From Labilibacter sediminis (GTDB lineage: Bacteria; Bacteroidota; Bacteroidia; Bacteroidales; Marinilabiliaceae), in NCBI RefSeq assembly GCF_005877885.1, contig NZ_VCHY01000015.1, positions 79,562 to 143,561 of the forward strand: a DNA stretch of 64,000 bases. Reading direction: 5' to 3'. The position numbers were made by a program, and so were the translations under genes. Under the pieces are notes generated by a model. The model saw nothing but the letters and a program-made list of their open reading frames with translations. It did not search any database and was not told the origin of the DNA. Every line of letters begins with the position of its first letter. The stretch's first letter is position 1. This document shows positions 8,462-17,843 of the stretch, piece by piece.

Positions 8462-9343
8462 ATGGCAGAAGGAATAGAAGGAAAGGTTTTAGGAAAGCAA
8501 ATTAGTCACCCAAGAGAATATGCTCCGGAAATTTTGGTGGCTGTTCCTCGTGTTTTAAATCGTGAACAATACGATATAAATAATAACTCGCTTCCCTTCA
8601 TTGGTGTGGATGCCTGGCATGCTTATGAATTAGGTTTTCTAACAGAAAAAGGATTGCCGGTTGCCGGAGTTTTAAAGATTGTTTACTCGTGCAATAGTGA
8701 GTTTTTGGTAGAAAGTAAATCGCTGAAGCTATACCTAAACTCATTTAATATGGGAAAATACGGAGGAAATAAGACTGAAGGTGTTGCTATGGTTATTGCT
8801 ACCATTAAAAAAGATTTACAAGATTTGCTGAAAACAAGTGTCGATATTTCTTTTCACGATAAGTATGCAAAGGATAATTTTGATTTTTCAGAATACGAAC
8901 TGCTCGAGGATATGAGCGGAGTTCAGGAAATTGAGTTTAAAAGTTTTACCGAAGAAGAATCTCTGCTATCTGCCGATGCTGATACTGCAAATCAGGAAAT
9001 TAAAGTAGCAACCAATTTACTCAGAAGTAACTGCAAAATTACCCATCAGCCTGATTGGGGCAGCGCCTATATCCATATAAAATGTAAAGAGGGTATTGAT
9101 ATATCTTCGTTGCTTAAGTATTTGGTTTCCATTAGAGACGAGAATCATTTTCATGAAGAGATTTGTGAAATGTTATACAAGCGATTATACGATAAATTTT
9201 CACCTGAAATTTTAATGGTTTCATGTTTGTATACCCGAAGAGGAGGTATTGATATTTGTCCTGTGCGTGCCAATAAAAAAGAGTATCTGCCCAAAGCAAT
9301 AATTCAATCAGAAATACTAACTTCACAGGCTTTTAGACAGTAA
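8462..9343 (+). CDS. queF: NADPH-dependent 7-cyano-7-deazaguanine reductase, long QueF type
   Basis: QueF reduces the nitrile of preQ0 to preQ1 with NADPH. The 293-residue length and two-half tunnel-fold architecture match the E. coli-type long form. The signature VESKSLKLYLNSFN lies at about residues 80-93. The catalytic cysteine is in the second half, in SNCKITHQPDWG at about residue 190. GGIDICPVRAN near residue 260 is also conserved. It is the last of three consecutive queuosine genes. A long inverted repeat lies between it and panE. Confidence 0.95.
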   Translation: MAEGIEGKVLGKQISHPREYAPEILVAVPRVLNREQYDINNNSLPFIGVDAWHAYELGFLTEKGLPVAGVLKIVYSCNSEFLVESKSLKLYLNSFNMGKYGGNKTEGVAMVIATIKKDLQDLLKTSVDISFHDKYAKDNFDFSEYELLEDMSGVQEIEFKSFTEEESLLSADADTANQEIKVATNLLRSNCKITHQPDWGSAYIHIKCKEGIDISSLLKYLVSIRDENHFHEEICEMLYKRLYDKFSPEILMVSCLYTRRGGIDICPVRANKKEYLPKAIIQSEILTSQAFRQ

Positions 9344-9348
9344 AGCAA

Positions 9349-9394
9349 GTTGTTGGTAATTCGTTATTAGTATATTTTGTTTATTACCAACAAC
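9349..9394. repeat. 12-bp perfect inverted repeat between queF and panE
   Basis: GTTGTTGGTAAT (9349-9360) is the exact inverse of ATTACCAACAAC (9383-9394), with a 22-nt AT-rich loop. No T-tract follows, so it is a poor terminator. Related ACCAACAACTAA strings also precede queC. Confidence 0.7.
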
Positions 9395-9416
9395 TAAAAT
9401 CCAAAAACTAATTACT

Positions 9417-10337
9417 ATGAACATTGCAATTATTGGAGCAGGTGGTGTTGGTGGATATTTTGGAGGGAGATTGGCTCAGGCAGGAAATAACGTGACTTTT
9501 GTGGCACGTGGTGAGCATGCAAAAAGTATAAAGGAGAAAGGACTACAAATTATAAGTCCATTGGGAAATTATGTGGTTGAAAATTCCACAGTAGTAGATT
9601 CTCCGCTTAAAATTAAAGATCCGGATATAATATTGTTAGGGGTAAAAGCCTGGCAGGTAAAAGAAATTGCGCAACAGCTTAAACAAGTTGTTTTAAATAA
9701 TACAGTAATTATCCCGTTACAAAATGGAGTGATGGCAGCCAAAGAGTTATTGGATGTTTTACCTGCGCATAATGTAATGGGTGGCTTATGTAGTATTTTT
9801 AGCAAGATTAAAGAGCCTGGTGTGATAGAGCACATGAGTGCAAAGCCAACCCTTGTTTTTGGTGAGTTAAATAACACCGTATCGGAAAGAGCTGAAAAAA
9901 TAAAGCAGGTTCTTGATGAAGCCGAAATTCATAATAAGTTATCCGAATATGTTCAGGGAGATACCTGGAAAAAGTTTATGCTTATCTGTTTAGGTGCGCT
10001 GGGAGCGCTTACGCGAGCTAACTATGGAGTTTTGTGCAATACTCCGGCCTTAAGAGACATGCTTTTGAATATGTTGGAAGAGATGTATGAGGTATCTCAA
10101 AAGGAGGGAATTCAATTGAAGCCTTCCATCAAAGAAAGAACCATGCAAATTATGGATAATTTTTCCTCAGAAGCTACTTCGTCTATGGCTCGCGATATTT
10201 GGGCAGTGAAACCATCTGAGTTAGATTATCAGATAGGAACAGTGGTTCATTTGGCACAAAAGCATCAAATTAATGTCCCCACATGTTTTTTCATTTACCA
10301 CACATTATTACCTCAGGAAAAGCAAGCCCGAAGTTAA
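9417..10337 (+). CDS. panE: 2-dehydropantoate 2-reductase (ketopantoate reductase)
   Basis: This NADPH-dependent enzyme reduces ketopantoate to pantoate in pantothenate and CoA synthesis. The N-terminal Rossmann loop is IIGAGGVGGYFGGRLA (residues 4-19). The catalytic-lysine region reads DTWKKFMLI at about residues 182-190, and the C-terminal helical domain ends near 305, the normal family length. Family annotation is solid. The exact substrate is less so, because Bacteroidota often carry paralogues of this ApbA/PanE family. It stands alone and is followed by a large imperfect hairpin. Confidence 0.85.
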   Translation: MNIAIIGAGGVGGYFGGRLAQAGNNVTFVARGEHAKSIKEKGLQIISPLGNYVVENSTVVDSPLKIKDPDIILLGVKAWQVKEIAQQLKQVVLNNTVIIPLQNGVMAAKELLDVLPAHNVMGGLCSIFSKIKEPGVIEHMSAKPTLVFGELNNTVSERAEKIKQVLDEAEIHNKLSEYVQGDTWKKFMLICLGALGALTRANYGVLCNTPALRDMLLNMLEEMYEVSQKEGIQLKPSIKERTMQIMDNFSSEATSSMARDIWAVKPSELDYQIGTVVHLAQKHQINVPTCFFIYHTLLPQEKQARS

Positions 10338-10350
10338 TTGTCATTTAAAG

Positions 10351-10406
10351 AGATAGGCTAATTTTTAGGTGGCAAGTACTATCTAAAAACTAAAAAATGC
10401 CTATCT
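10351..10406. repeat. Long imperfect hairpin after panE
   Basis: AGATAGGC (10351-10358) plus the following ATTTTTAG pairs with CTAAAAAAT plus GCCTATCT (ending 10406) around a loop of about 20 nt. No T-tract follows on either side. It may still end transcription of panE or stabilise its mRNA. I see no genes in 10338-10657 and nothing else apart from the palindrome at 10552. Confidence 0.6.
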
Positions 10407-10551
10407 TCTGGGACAATATGTCTTAAATGGTCAAATAGTTTTAAAATCACCGTTGCATTTTTATCGATAATTAATGGTGTTTTATTGTTTTTCGGTGAGG
10501 AAAATAGAATGACCTTTACGGACATAAATTTCGAAATAAAGACATAAATAA

Positions 10552-10567
10552 ATGTTTACCTAAACAT
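10552..10567. promoter_or_regulatory. Candidate operator upstream of the efflux operon
   Basis: The perfect palindrome ATGTTTA-CC-TAAACAT lies 90 bp ahead of the RND adaptor gene and immediately upstream of a TATTTG string that could be a degenerate -7 box. Size and position suit a dimeric repressor of the TetR/MarR kind. No regulator gene is adjacent. Confidence 0.4.
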
Positions 10568-10657
10568 AGATATTTGTTGGAGTGTTACCCATATGTATTT
10601 TTTTAATGCTGAATTTCAACGAAACAAACAAATAATTTAAATCAATTACTTATTCTA

Positions 10658-11827
10658 ATGAGAAGATTACAACTAATTACAATCGGCTTACTTGGTTCAT
10701 TGGCCATACTATTAACACTTAATAGTTGCTCAGGGAACAAGCAAAGGCAGGCAATGCCTCTGGAAATTCCAGTAGTGGAAGTAAAAACAGAAAATTTCCC
10801 CCTAATTCAGGATTTTGTTGGACAAACCTATGGTTATTTCGACATTAGTATCAGAGCCAGGGTGGAAGGTTACCTGGAAGGAGTACATTTTCAGGAAGGA
10901 GGAAGAGTAAAAAAAGGACAGTTGTTATATACCATTGATTCGGCTCCTTTTGATGCAAAAGTTGCAGAGGCTTTGAGCCGGGTGGCAGAAGCCAAAACAC
11001 GACTTGTACAGGCTCAGGGTGATTATGCTCGTATTAAACCTTTGGCTGAGAGTAAGGCGGTTAGTATGAGTGATCTGGATGCAGCAACGGCTTCTTTAGG
11101 TGCTGCAGAGGCCGGAGTTGAAGCAGCCGAAGCTCAGCTGAAGTTTGCTAATATCGAAAAAGGTTATTGCAAAATTTACTCTCCAATCAGTGGATTAATT
11201 GGTCGTACTGAAGCAAAAACAAGTGAGTTTGTAGGGAGAGATCCTAATCCGGTGGTATTAAATGCAGTTTCTCGCATCGATACAATTTTGGTTCAGTTTA
11301 CTGTTTCTGAAATGAAGTATCTTGAGTTTGTTAAGTATGCCAAAACAACAGGCCGCATTTATAAAGGAGAAGGTGGTAGGAGAAGTGATATTAAATTACT
11401 TTTTGCCGATGATTCAGAACATCCGTATCAGGGAAAAATTGATTTTATTGATAGAAATGTGGATCCAACAACAGGTACTATAATGTTACAAGCATCTTTC
11501 CCTAATCCGGATTATACAGTTCGTCCCGGATTATTTGCAAAAATCAGGGCTATTGTTGATGAGGCATCAGATAGGATGGTAATACCTCAACGTTGTTTAC
11601 AAGAGTTACAGGGGCAATATAATGTGCTGGTAGTTAATGATGAAAATGTTGTTGAATACAGAAGTGTTGAAGTGGCCCAGACTCATGGTGATTTACAAGT
11701 TATTGTTTCCGGACTTAAAGAAGGAGAAAAAGTATTGCTTGAAGGTTTTGCACAAGCAAGAACAGGCATGACTATCGTGCCGAAATTAACAGAATTTCAA
11801 TCGGTAACTAAACAAACAACGAAATAA
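10658..11827 (+). CDS. RND efflux periplasmic adaptor lipoprotein (AcrA/MexA type)
   Basis: This membrane-fusion protein links the RND pump to the outer-membrane channel. The 389-residue protein has a lipoprotein signal with the modified Cys at residue 24 (LTLNSCSG). It then has the barrel-sandwich half-motif around RARVEGYLEGVHFQEGGRVKKGQ, an alpha-helical hairpin (about 110-165), the second lipoyl half (IYSPISGLIGRTEA), a beta-barrel, and a membrane-proximal domain. It ends 1 bp before the pump gene. With the next two genes it forms a complete tripartite exporter. The substrate cannot be told from sequence. Confidence 0.93.
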   Translation: MRRLQLITIGLLGSLAILLTLNSCSGNKQRQAMPLEIPVVEVKTENFPLIQDFVGQTYGYFDISIRARVEGYLEGVHFQEGGRVKKGQLLYTIDSAPFDAKVAEALSRVAEAKTRLVQAQGDYARIKPLAESKAVSMSDLDAATASLGAAEAGVEAAEAQLKFANIEKGYCKIYSPISGLIGRTEAKTSEFVGRDPNPVVLNAVSRIDTILVQFTVSEMKYLEFVKYAKTTGRIYKGEGGRRSDIKLLFADDSEHPYQGKIDFIDRNVDPTTGTIMLQASFPNPDYTVRPGLFAKIRAIVDEASDRMVIPQRCLQELQGQYNVLVVNDENVVEYRSVEVAQTHGDLQVIVSGLKEGEKVLLEGFAQARTGMTIVPKLTEFQSVTKQTTK

Positions 11828-11828
11828 G

Positions 11829-14800
11829 ATGGGATCATTTTTTGTTAGAAGACCTATTGTTGCAATGGTAATTGCCATTGTAATTGTTATAGTAGGAAGT
11901 ATCTCAATTATTGGTCTGCCAATGGAGCAGTATCCGGATATTACACCGCCAATGGTGGAGGTAAGAGCTCAATATACCGGAGCCAATGCTTTAAACGTGG
12001 AGCAATCGGTTGCTACCCCTTTAGAGCAGCAAATAAACGGGGTAGATAATATGCTTTATATGAAGTCCATCAATGCCAATGATGGTTCAATGAATATTCA
12101 AATTTCATTTGAAGTAGGAACTGATCCTGATATGAATACTGTTTTTGCACAAAACAGGGTTTCTGCAGCTACTGCAAAACTACCTGAAGAAGTAAAACGT
12201 TTAGGGGTTACCACGCAAAAAAGTATGAGTAGTATTGTACTGGCCTTAGGTTTATACTCGGAGGGACGTTATGATCAAAATTTCCTGGGAAATTATGCGC
12301 TAATTAATATTCAGGATATTTTGGCTCGTGTTAAAGGAGTTGGAAGGGTAAATGTACTGGGAGCCAGTGATTACTCTATGCGTATCTGGGTGCGTCCCGA
12401 CAGGCTTTCGCAAACGGGTATTACGGTTCCGGAAATTACTGCCGCTATTCGTGAACAAAACGTCATTGTACCAGGAGGTAAGTTTGGAGCGGAGCCGGCA
12501 CCTAAAGGAACAGAATTTACTTATACTGTTACATTACCGGATCGTCTTCAGTCAGAAGAAGAGTTTGGAGAAATTGTGATAAGAACCGATGATAAAGGCC
12601 GTCAGGTAAAACTTAAGGATGTGGCGCGCGTTGAGTTGGGTGTAGAGAGTTACAATGTAGTTTCTAAATTTAAAAATAATCCGTGTGCATTAATCACCAT
12701 CTACCAGGCTCCGGGGTCCAATGCCGTTGAATTACAGAAAGAAATTTTAGCCATTATGGATGATTTATCTGTTTCTTTCCCTGAGGGAATGAAATATGAT
12801 GTTGCATTGGATGCAACCTTACCTATTACGGCAGGTATTAAAGAAATTGCCATTACTTTAGTTATAGCCTTGATACTGGTAATATTAGTGGTGTTTATTT
12901 TTATTCAGGACTGGAGAGCAACGCTTATTCCTACCATTGCTATTCCGGTATCTTTGGTGGGGGCTTTTATAGTATTTCCCATGTTAGGATTTACGATCAA
13001 TGTGCTTTCGTTACTGGGACTGGTACTTGCCATTGGTATTGTGGTGGATGATGCCATAGTTGTAGTTGAAGCTGTTCAGGTAAATATTGCCAATGGGATG
13101 GATCGTAAAACAGCTACCATGGAAGCCATGAAAGAAGTAACTGCTCCGGTAATTGCTACCACCTTGGTATTGGTTGCCGTTTTTATTCCGGTGGCAGCCA
13201 TGGGAGGTATCACAGGTCGTCTGTATCAGCAATTTGCCATTACAGTAGCTGTGTCTGTATGTTTCTCATCATTAAATGCCTTAACCTTAAGTCCGGCATT
13301 GGCCAGTATGTTGCTAAGGGCACCGGAAGAGCAGAAAGGTTTATTGGGTAAATTCTTTAAAGGGTTTAACAAGGTTTTTGACCGTTCGTCTGTAGGATAT
13401 ATGAAGAGTGCTAACATCTTTGCAAAAAAGATTAAGCGTAGTCTTATTTACCTGGCATTATCAGTTGTAGCGATTGTGATTATCGGAAAATTCGTTCCGG
13501 GAGGTTTCGTGCCTGAAGAAGATCAGGGGTATTTGTTTGTAAATGTTCAGTTACCAAACTCATCATCGCTTCAGCGTACCACTGCTGTTATGCAAAAAGC
13601 CGATTATATCTTAAAGAATTTCCCTGATGTGGAGACTGTAACGGCTGTTTCCGGATTTAATATTTTATCGGGAAGTATGAGTACCAATGCAGGTATCATG
13701 TTCCTGACTTTGAAAAATTGGGGAGAAAGAAATATTACAGCTACTCAGCTGGCCCGAAAAATAAACGGAGCCTTTTTTATGGGAATTAAAGAAGGGCAGG
13801 TATTTGCATTCGGACCACCTGCTATTCCCGGATTGGGTAGTGGATCAGGTTTTTCTCTGATGCTTCAGGATAAGAGTGGTAATACACCGCAATATCTGGC
13901 AGAGCAAACCAATAAGTTCATTGAGGCCGCCAGAAAACGACCAGAAATAGGTAATGTATTTACCACGTTTAGAGCCAATGTGCCACAGCGAAGATTAGAC
14001 ATTAATAGAGATAAAGCTTTAAAGTCGGGTGTTGCTTTAAATGACTTGTATACGACCATTAGTGCCTTTTTAGGAGGAGCCTATGTTAACGATTTTAATA
14101 GGTTTGGTCGCTTATATAAAGCTTATATTCAGGCAGAACCGGAGTATCGTCAGGATGACTCACAGCTCAATATGTTTTACGTTAAAAACAAAAACGGAGA
14201 AAGCTTGCCATTGTCTTCACTGGTAAATGTGAGCGCTAATTCCGGACCGGAATACACCAACCGTTATAATTTATATCGTTCAGTAGAGTTATCAGGAGCT
14301 GCCGCTGAAGGGTATACTTCGGCAGAGGCATTGGATGCCCTGGAAGAAGTTGCCAATGAAGTGTTACCAGATGCCATGGGATTTGAATGGAGTAACATGA
14401 GTTACCAGGAACGAATTGCAGGAGGATCAGGTAATATTGTATTTGTTTTTGCATTGGTCTTTGTCTTTCTCATTTTGGCCGCTCAGTACGAAAGCTGGTC
14501 ATTGCCGTTTAGTATTTTGCTAGGAACTCCGTTTGCCATTTTGGGGGCTATGTTATTTGTTCTGATATCTCGCTTTTTTAGTGGTAGTTTTGAGAACAAT
14601 GTATTTATGCAGATTTCTCTCGTAATGTTGATTGCAATGGCGGCTAAGAATGCTATTCTTATTGTGGAGTTTGCCAAAATTAAATTCGATGAAGGGATGA
14701 GTTTGTTTGATGCTGCCATGGAATCGGCTAAATTGAGGTTTCGTCCAATCCTGATGACTGCATTCTCGTTTATACTAGGCGTGTTTCCGTTGGTTATAGC

Positions 14801-14996
14801 AACAGGAGCAGGAGCCGAAGCACGTAAGGTAATGGGTATGGCTTTATTGGGAGGAATGACGGTAGCCACAGTGTTAGGTGTTTTCTTTTATCCTATGTTT
14901 TTTGTGTTTATAGGTAAGATATCTAAATACGAGCAAAAGAGAGATTTAGCAAAAGCCAACTTGTCTGAAATTAAAGAAAATGGAAATGAGGAATAG
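11829..14996 (+). CDS. RND multidrug efflux pump, HAE1 family (AcrB type)
   Basis: The 1055-residue inner-membrane proton antiporter has the typical twelve-helix layout with two large periplasmic loops. Landmarks are the N-terminal FFVRRPIVAMVIAI, GLPMEQYPDITPPMVEV, the TM4 proton-relay segment GIVVDDAIVVVEAVQ (two adjacent Asp), and the late MIAMAAKNAILIVEFAK with its relay lysine. The closing MTAFSFILGVFPLVIATGAG is also family-typical. Its stop overlaps the start of the outer-membrane factor gene by 17 nt, indicating coupled translation. Substrates are probably hydrophobic drugs or bile-like compounds (family knowledge). Confidence 0.95.
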   Translation: MGSFFVRRPIVAMVIAIVIVIVGSISIIGLPMEQYPDITPPMVEVRAQYTGANALNVEQSVATPLEQQINGVDNMLYMKSINANDGSMNIQISFEVGTDPDMNTVFAQNRVSAATAKLPEEVKRLGVTTQKSMSSIVLALGLYSEGRYDQNFLGNYALINIQDILARVKGVGRVNVLGASDYSMRIWVRPDRLSQTGITVPEITAAIREQNVIVPGGKFGAEPAPKGTEFTYTVTLPDRLQSEEEFGEIVIRTDDKGRQVKLKDVARVELGVESYNVVSKFKNNPCALITIYQAPGSNAVELQKEILAIMDDLSVSFPEGMKYDVALDATLPITAGIKEIAITLVIALILVILVVFIFIQDWRATLIPTIAIPVSLVGAFIVFPMLGFTINVLSLLGLVLAIGIVVDDAIVVVEAVQVNIANGMDRKTATMEAMKEVTAPVIATTLVLVAVFIPVAAMGGITGRLYQQFAITVAVSVCFSSLNALTLSPALASMLLRAPEEQKGLLGKFFKGFNKVFDRSSVGYMKSANIFAKKIKRSLIYLALSVVAIVIIGKFVPGGFVPEEDQGYLFVNVQLPNSSSLQRTTAVMQKADYILKNFPDVETVTAVSGFNILSGSMSTNAGIMFLTLKNWGERNITATQLARKINGAFFMGIKEGQVFAFGPPAIPGLGSGSGFSLMLQDKSGNTPQYLAEQTNKFIEAARKRPEIGNVFTTFRANVPQRRLDINRDKALKSGVALNDLYTTISAFLGGAYVNDFNRFGRLYKAYIQAEPEYRQDDSQLNMFYVKNKNGESLPLSSLVNVSANSGPEYTNRYNLYRSVELSGAAAEGYTSAEALDALEEVANEVLPDAMGFEWSNMSYQERIAGGSGNIVFVFALVFVFLILAAQYESWSLPFSILLGTPFAILGAMLFVLISRFFSGSFENNVFMQISLVMLIAMAAKNAILIVEFAKIKFDEGMSLFDAAMESAKLRFRPILMTAFSFILGVFPLVIATGAGAEARKVMGMALLGGMTVATVLGVFFYPMFFVFIGKISKYEQKRDLAKANLSEIKENGNEE

Positions 14997-16395
14997 AGTA
15001 AATATTATATTTCTGGTCTGGTTTGCTTTAGCAATGATTAGCGTAACCGGATGTATGGTAGGGCCTAAATTTACGGCTCCTGCCTTAGATACACCTGACC
15101 AGTTTAGATACGATCAAATTAAAGGAGACAGTACAATCAGCACACAGTGGTTTGATTTGCTAAATGACCCAACCTTATCTGAATTGGTGAAAACAGCACT
15201 TAAAAACAATAAAAACTTGTTGATGGCTGCTTCCAGAATTGAGCAATCAAGAGCTTATTTAGGTTTTACCAAAGCCGATATGCTTCCTTCAATTGGTTAT
15301 ACAGGGCAGGCTGATTTTTCCAATTTCAATCAGAATACCGGGAAAATGGAAAGTTTTGAAATGTATACTGCCGGAGCATCTTTAAGTTGGGAGATTGATT
15401 TCTGGGGAAAATTCAGAAGAGCAAATGAAGCAGCCCGTGCAGAGTTAATCGCTTCTGAGTTTGCTCAGGAGTGGATTAAACTTAACTTAATGGCGGATGT
15501 GGCCATTAATTATTTTTCTTTGGTTGATTTTGACAGAAGACTGGCTATTTCAGAAAGAACGTTGGAATCAAGAAACGAATCAATGGATATTGTTTATCAG
15601 CGTTTTGAAAAAGGAATAGCACCGGAGCTGGACTATAATCAGGCCCAGATACAACAGGCTATTGCGGCGCAAGCTGTTCCTTTCTTTAAGCGTCAGGTCG
15701 CTATAACCGAAAATAGTTTGGCCATACTACTAGGGCAAAATCCCGGACCAATTGTGCGTAGTGATATGGGAGTAGGGCATATTGTTGAAATTGACGTGCC
15801 GGTGGGGCTGCCTTCTGATATTTTATTAAGGCGACCAGATGTACAGGAAGCCATCCAGCAGTTGAAAGCACAAAATGCCAGAATAGGTGTAGCCCAAGCC
15901 ATGCGTTTCCCTTCAATCAGTTTAACTGGTATGTTTGGAGCAGTAAGTAATGATTTGAGTACTATGGGTGCTGAAGGAGGTATTTATCAGCTTACAGGTG
16001 GTTTACTGGGGCCTGTCTTTCATTTTGGAAAAAATAAGCGCAGAGTAGAGATGGAAAGAGAAAAAACGAATCAGGTTCGTTTAAATTATGAACAGACGGT
16101 GCTTGTTACCTTCCAGGAAGTTGAGAATGCTTTAATAAGCGTAGATACTTACAATAAGGAATATGAAGCTATTTTCAATCAGCGTAAAGCTGCTGAAAAT
16201 GCAGCAAAGTTATCTGCTCAGCGTTATGATGGTGGAGTGACCAGTTATTTGGAAGTGTTAGATTCTGAACGAACACTTTTCCAATCGGAGTTAACGGCCT
16301 CAGAAGTCAATAAACAAAAGTTAGAGGCATACATTAGGTTGTATAAAGCCTTGGGAGGAGGATGGAGAATACCTACTGACTTAATTGAAGAATAA
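14980..16395 (+). CDS. Outer-membrane efflux lipoprotein (TolC/NodT/OprM type)
   Basis: The 471-residue lipoprotein has Cys25 in VTGCMVG and the family opening GPKFTAPALDTP. It contains the duplicated OEP helical repeats, including LSWEIDFWGKFRRANEAARAEL and LPSDILLRRPDVQEA in the expected places. It would form the trimeric outer-membrane duct for the adjacent RND pump. The start overlaps the pump gene by 17 nt; an alternative in-frame ATG six bases downstream (14986) is equally possible. A strong terminator follows the stop. Confidence 0.94.
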   Translation: MEMRNRVNIIFLVWFALAMISVTGCMVGPKFTAPALDTPDQFRYDQIKGDSTISTQWFDLLNDPTLSELVKTALKNNKNLLMAASRIEQSRAYLGFTKADMLPSIGYTGQADFSNFNQNTGKMESFEMYTAGASLSWEIDFWGKFRRANEAARAELIASEFAQEWIKLNLMADVAINYFSLVDFDRRLAISERTLESRNESMDIVYQRFEKGIAPELDYNQAQIQQAIAAQAVPFFKRQVAITENSLAILLGQNPGPIVRSDMGVGHIVEIDVPVGLPSDILLRRPDVQEAIQQLKAQNARIGVAQAMRFPSISLTGMFGAVSNDLSTMGAEGGIYQLTGGLLGPVFHFGKNKRRVEMEREKTNQVRLNYEQTVLVTFQEVENALISVDTYNKEYEAIFNQRKAAENAAKLSAQRYDGGVTSYLEVLDSERTLFQSELTASEVNKQKLEAYIRLYKALGGGWRIPTDLIEE

Positions 16396-16416
16396 TATTA
16401 AAAGAAATATGTATTG

Positions 16417-16455
16417 CGCAGGTGGCCTTCTTTTATAGGTTGCCTGCGTTTTTTT
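16417..16455 (+). terminator. Intrinsic terminator of the RND operon
   Basis: CGCAGGTGGCC (16417-16427) pairs with GGTTGCCTGCG (16438-16448) using a few G-U pairs. Seven Ts follow. Confidence 0.85.
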
Positions 16456-16512
16456 GTATATAGCTTTTTGTGATACTAATTTGTACATTTATACAGACAT
16501 ATGATAGTCGGT

Positions 16513-16998
16513 ATGAAAAGAGAGGTTCTTCTTTTTATGGGTGTAATTGTTCTGACAGTTTCTTTTGGGCAGGAAAAGGAATATTTACCCCTGAGAGTAG
16601 GTTTTAACGCTGAATATACGTATTCGGGTAAAACAAACAGTGCTATTACTGGTCCGGCTTTTTTCTTTGAACCTGATAACGAAAATAAGTTATATCATTT
16701 CATTGCCACCGGAGCAGGAGTGTACTGGGGGAAGCACGGTAAAACTTCGGCAATGACTTCAACCTGTTATAATTTAGGAAGGTTACCCGGACTTATGTTT
16801 GGTATTTCCTCTCAACAGTATTATAACATTGAAACGAAATACAACACTTTTAAAACAGATGTTAGATTAAGTGGAGAAATCTATTTGGCACTATTCGGAT
16901 TTATTGGTTATCGGTATCAACATCCTTTAATAAAAAACAACGAAGCACAATATCTTTCGCGCCATGCTTTCTTCTTTAAGATACCCCTTCCTCTATAA
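16513..16998 (+). CDS. Small secreted protein of unknown function
   Basis: I do not recognise the family. From the ATG at 16513 the product is 161 residues and starts with a clear Sec signal (KREVLLFMGVIVLTVSFGQ). The mature part has alternating aromatic/hydrophobic strands (VGFNAEYTY, HFIATGAGVYWG, EIYLALFGFIGYRYQ), which suggests a small outer-membrane beta-barrel, perhaps six to eight strands. An upstream ATG at 16501 is in frame but would place charged residues and four extra residues before the signal. The gene stands alone after the efflux terminator. Confidence 0.6.
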   Translation: MKREVLLFMGVIVLTVSFGQEKEYLPLRVGFNAEYTYSGKTNSAITGPAFFFEPDNENKLYHFIATGAGVYWGKHGKTSAMTSTCYNLGRLPGLMFGISSQQYYNIETKYNTFKTDVRLSGEIYLALFGFIGYRYQHPLIKNNEAQYLSRHAFFFKIPLPL

Positions 16999-17093
16999 AG
17001 AAAAAGAACAGAAAGTGTTGCCAATATTTCATTGAGAATATTAAATTAGTCATGGTTTTCATGATATATTGAAAGAAAATAAAGAGTATTTTA

Positions 17094-17843
17094 ATGAACG
17101 AATTAGATTTTTTAGTCGACTTAAACCTTAATGCTGATCGCCAGGGGCCTGGTGGAGTTAAAGAAACCTTACGGGCGCTTTCCTTAATAGACCTTGATGT
17201 TACTCAAAATATAAAAATTGCTGATATTGGTTGCGGATCAGGTGCCCAAGCTGTAGATCTGGCATTAAATACCAATGCGCAAATAACAGCTGTAGATATC
17301 TTTCCGCAGTTTCTAGATAAGTTAGAGCAAAAGGCAAATGATCTGCAATTAAGCGAAAGAATCACTGTTCAATGTGAATCGATGGATAAGCTTTCGTTTG
17401 ATAAAAATAGTTTAGATGTTATTTGGTCTGAGGGCGCTGTTTACATCATGGGATTTAGAAATGGAGTTCAGTATTGGCATAATTATTTAAAACCGGGAGG
17501 TTATATAGCGGTTTCTGAAATCACCTGGACTTCGAAAGAGCGTCCGGCTGAAATAGAAAATTATTGGCAAAATGCGTATCCGGAGATAGCTACTGCATCA
17601 GAAAAGATTAAGGTATTGGAAGAAATCGGTTACAAGCCTGTTGGTTTCTTTACTTTACCGGAGCATTGCTGGATGGATAATTATTATTTACCCTTGCAAA
17701 AAGAAATGGCGGCTTTCCTCGAAAAGTATCAGGGAAATGATATTGCAAAGAAAGTAGTGGAAGATAACATTGATGAGATAGAGCTGTATAAAAAATACAA
17801 GGAGTACTATACCTACGGCTTTTATGTGGCAAAGAAAATTTAA
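17094..17843 (+). CDS. Class I SAM-dependent methyltransferase
   Basis: The 249-residue protein has the Rossmann motif I IADIGCGSGAQAVDL at about residues 43-57, motif II VDIF at about 67, and a DVIWSEGAVYIMGF motif IV region near 107. The Tyr-rich C-terminus (YKEYYTYGFYVAKK) resembles methyltransferases of the UbiE/Coq5-like small-molecule group. The substrate is not predictable. Its TAA stop overlaps the ATG of the DUF429 gene (TAATG), so the two are translationally coupled. Confidence 0.85.
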   Translation: MNELDFLVDLNLNADRQGPGGVKETLRALSLIDLDVTQNIKIADIGCGSGAQAVDLALNTNAQITAVDIFPQFLDKLEQKANDLQLSERITVQCESMDKLSFDKNSLDVIWSEGAVYIMGFRNGVQYWHNYLKPGGYIAVSEITWTSKERPAEIENYWQNAYPEIATASEKIKVLEEIGYKPVGFFTLPEHCWMDNYYLPLQKEMAAFLEKYQGNDIAKKVVEDNIDEIELYKKYKEYYTYGFYVAKKI

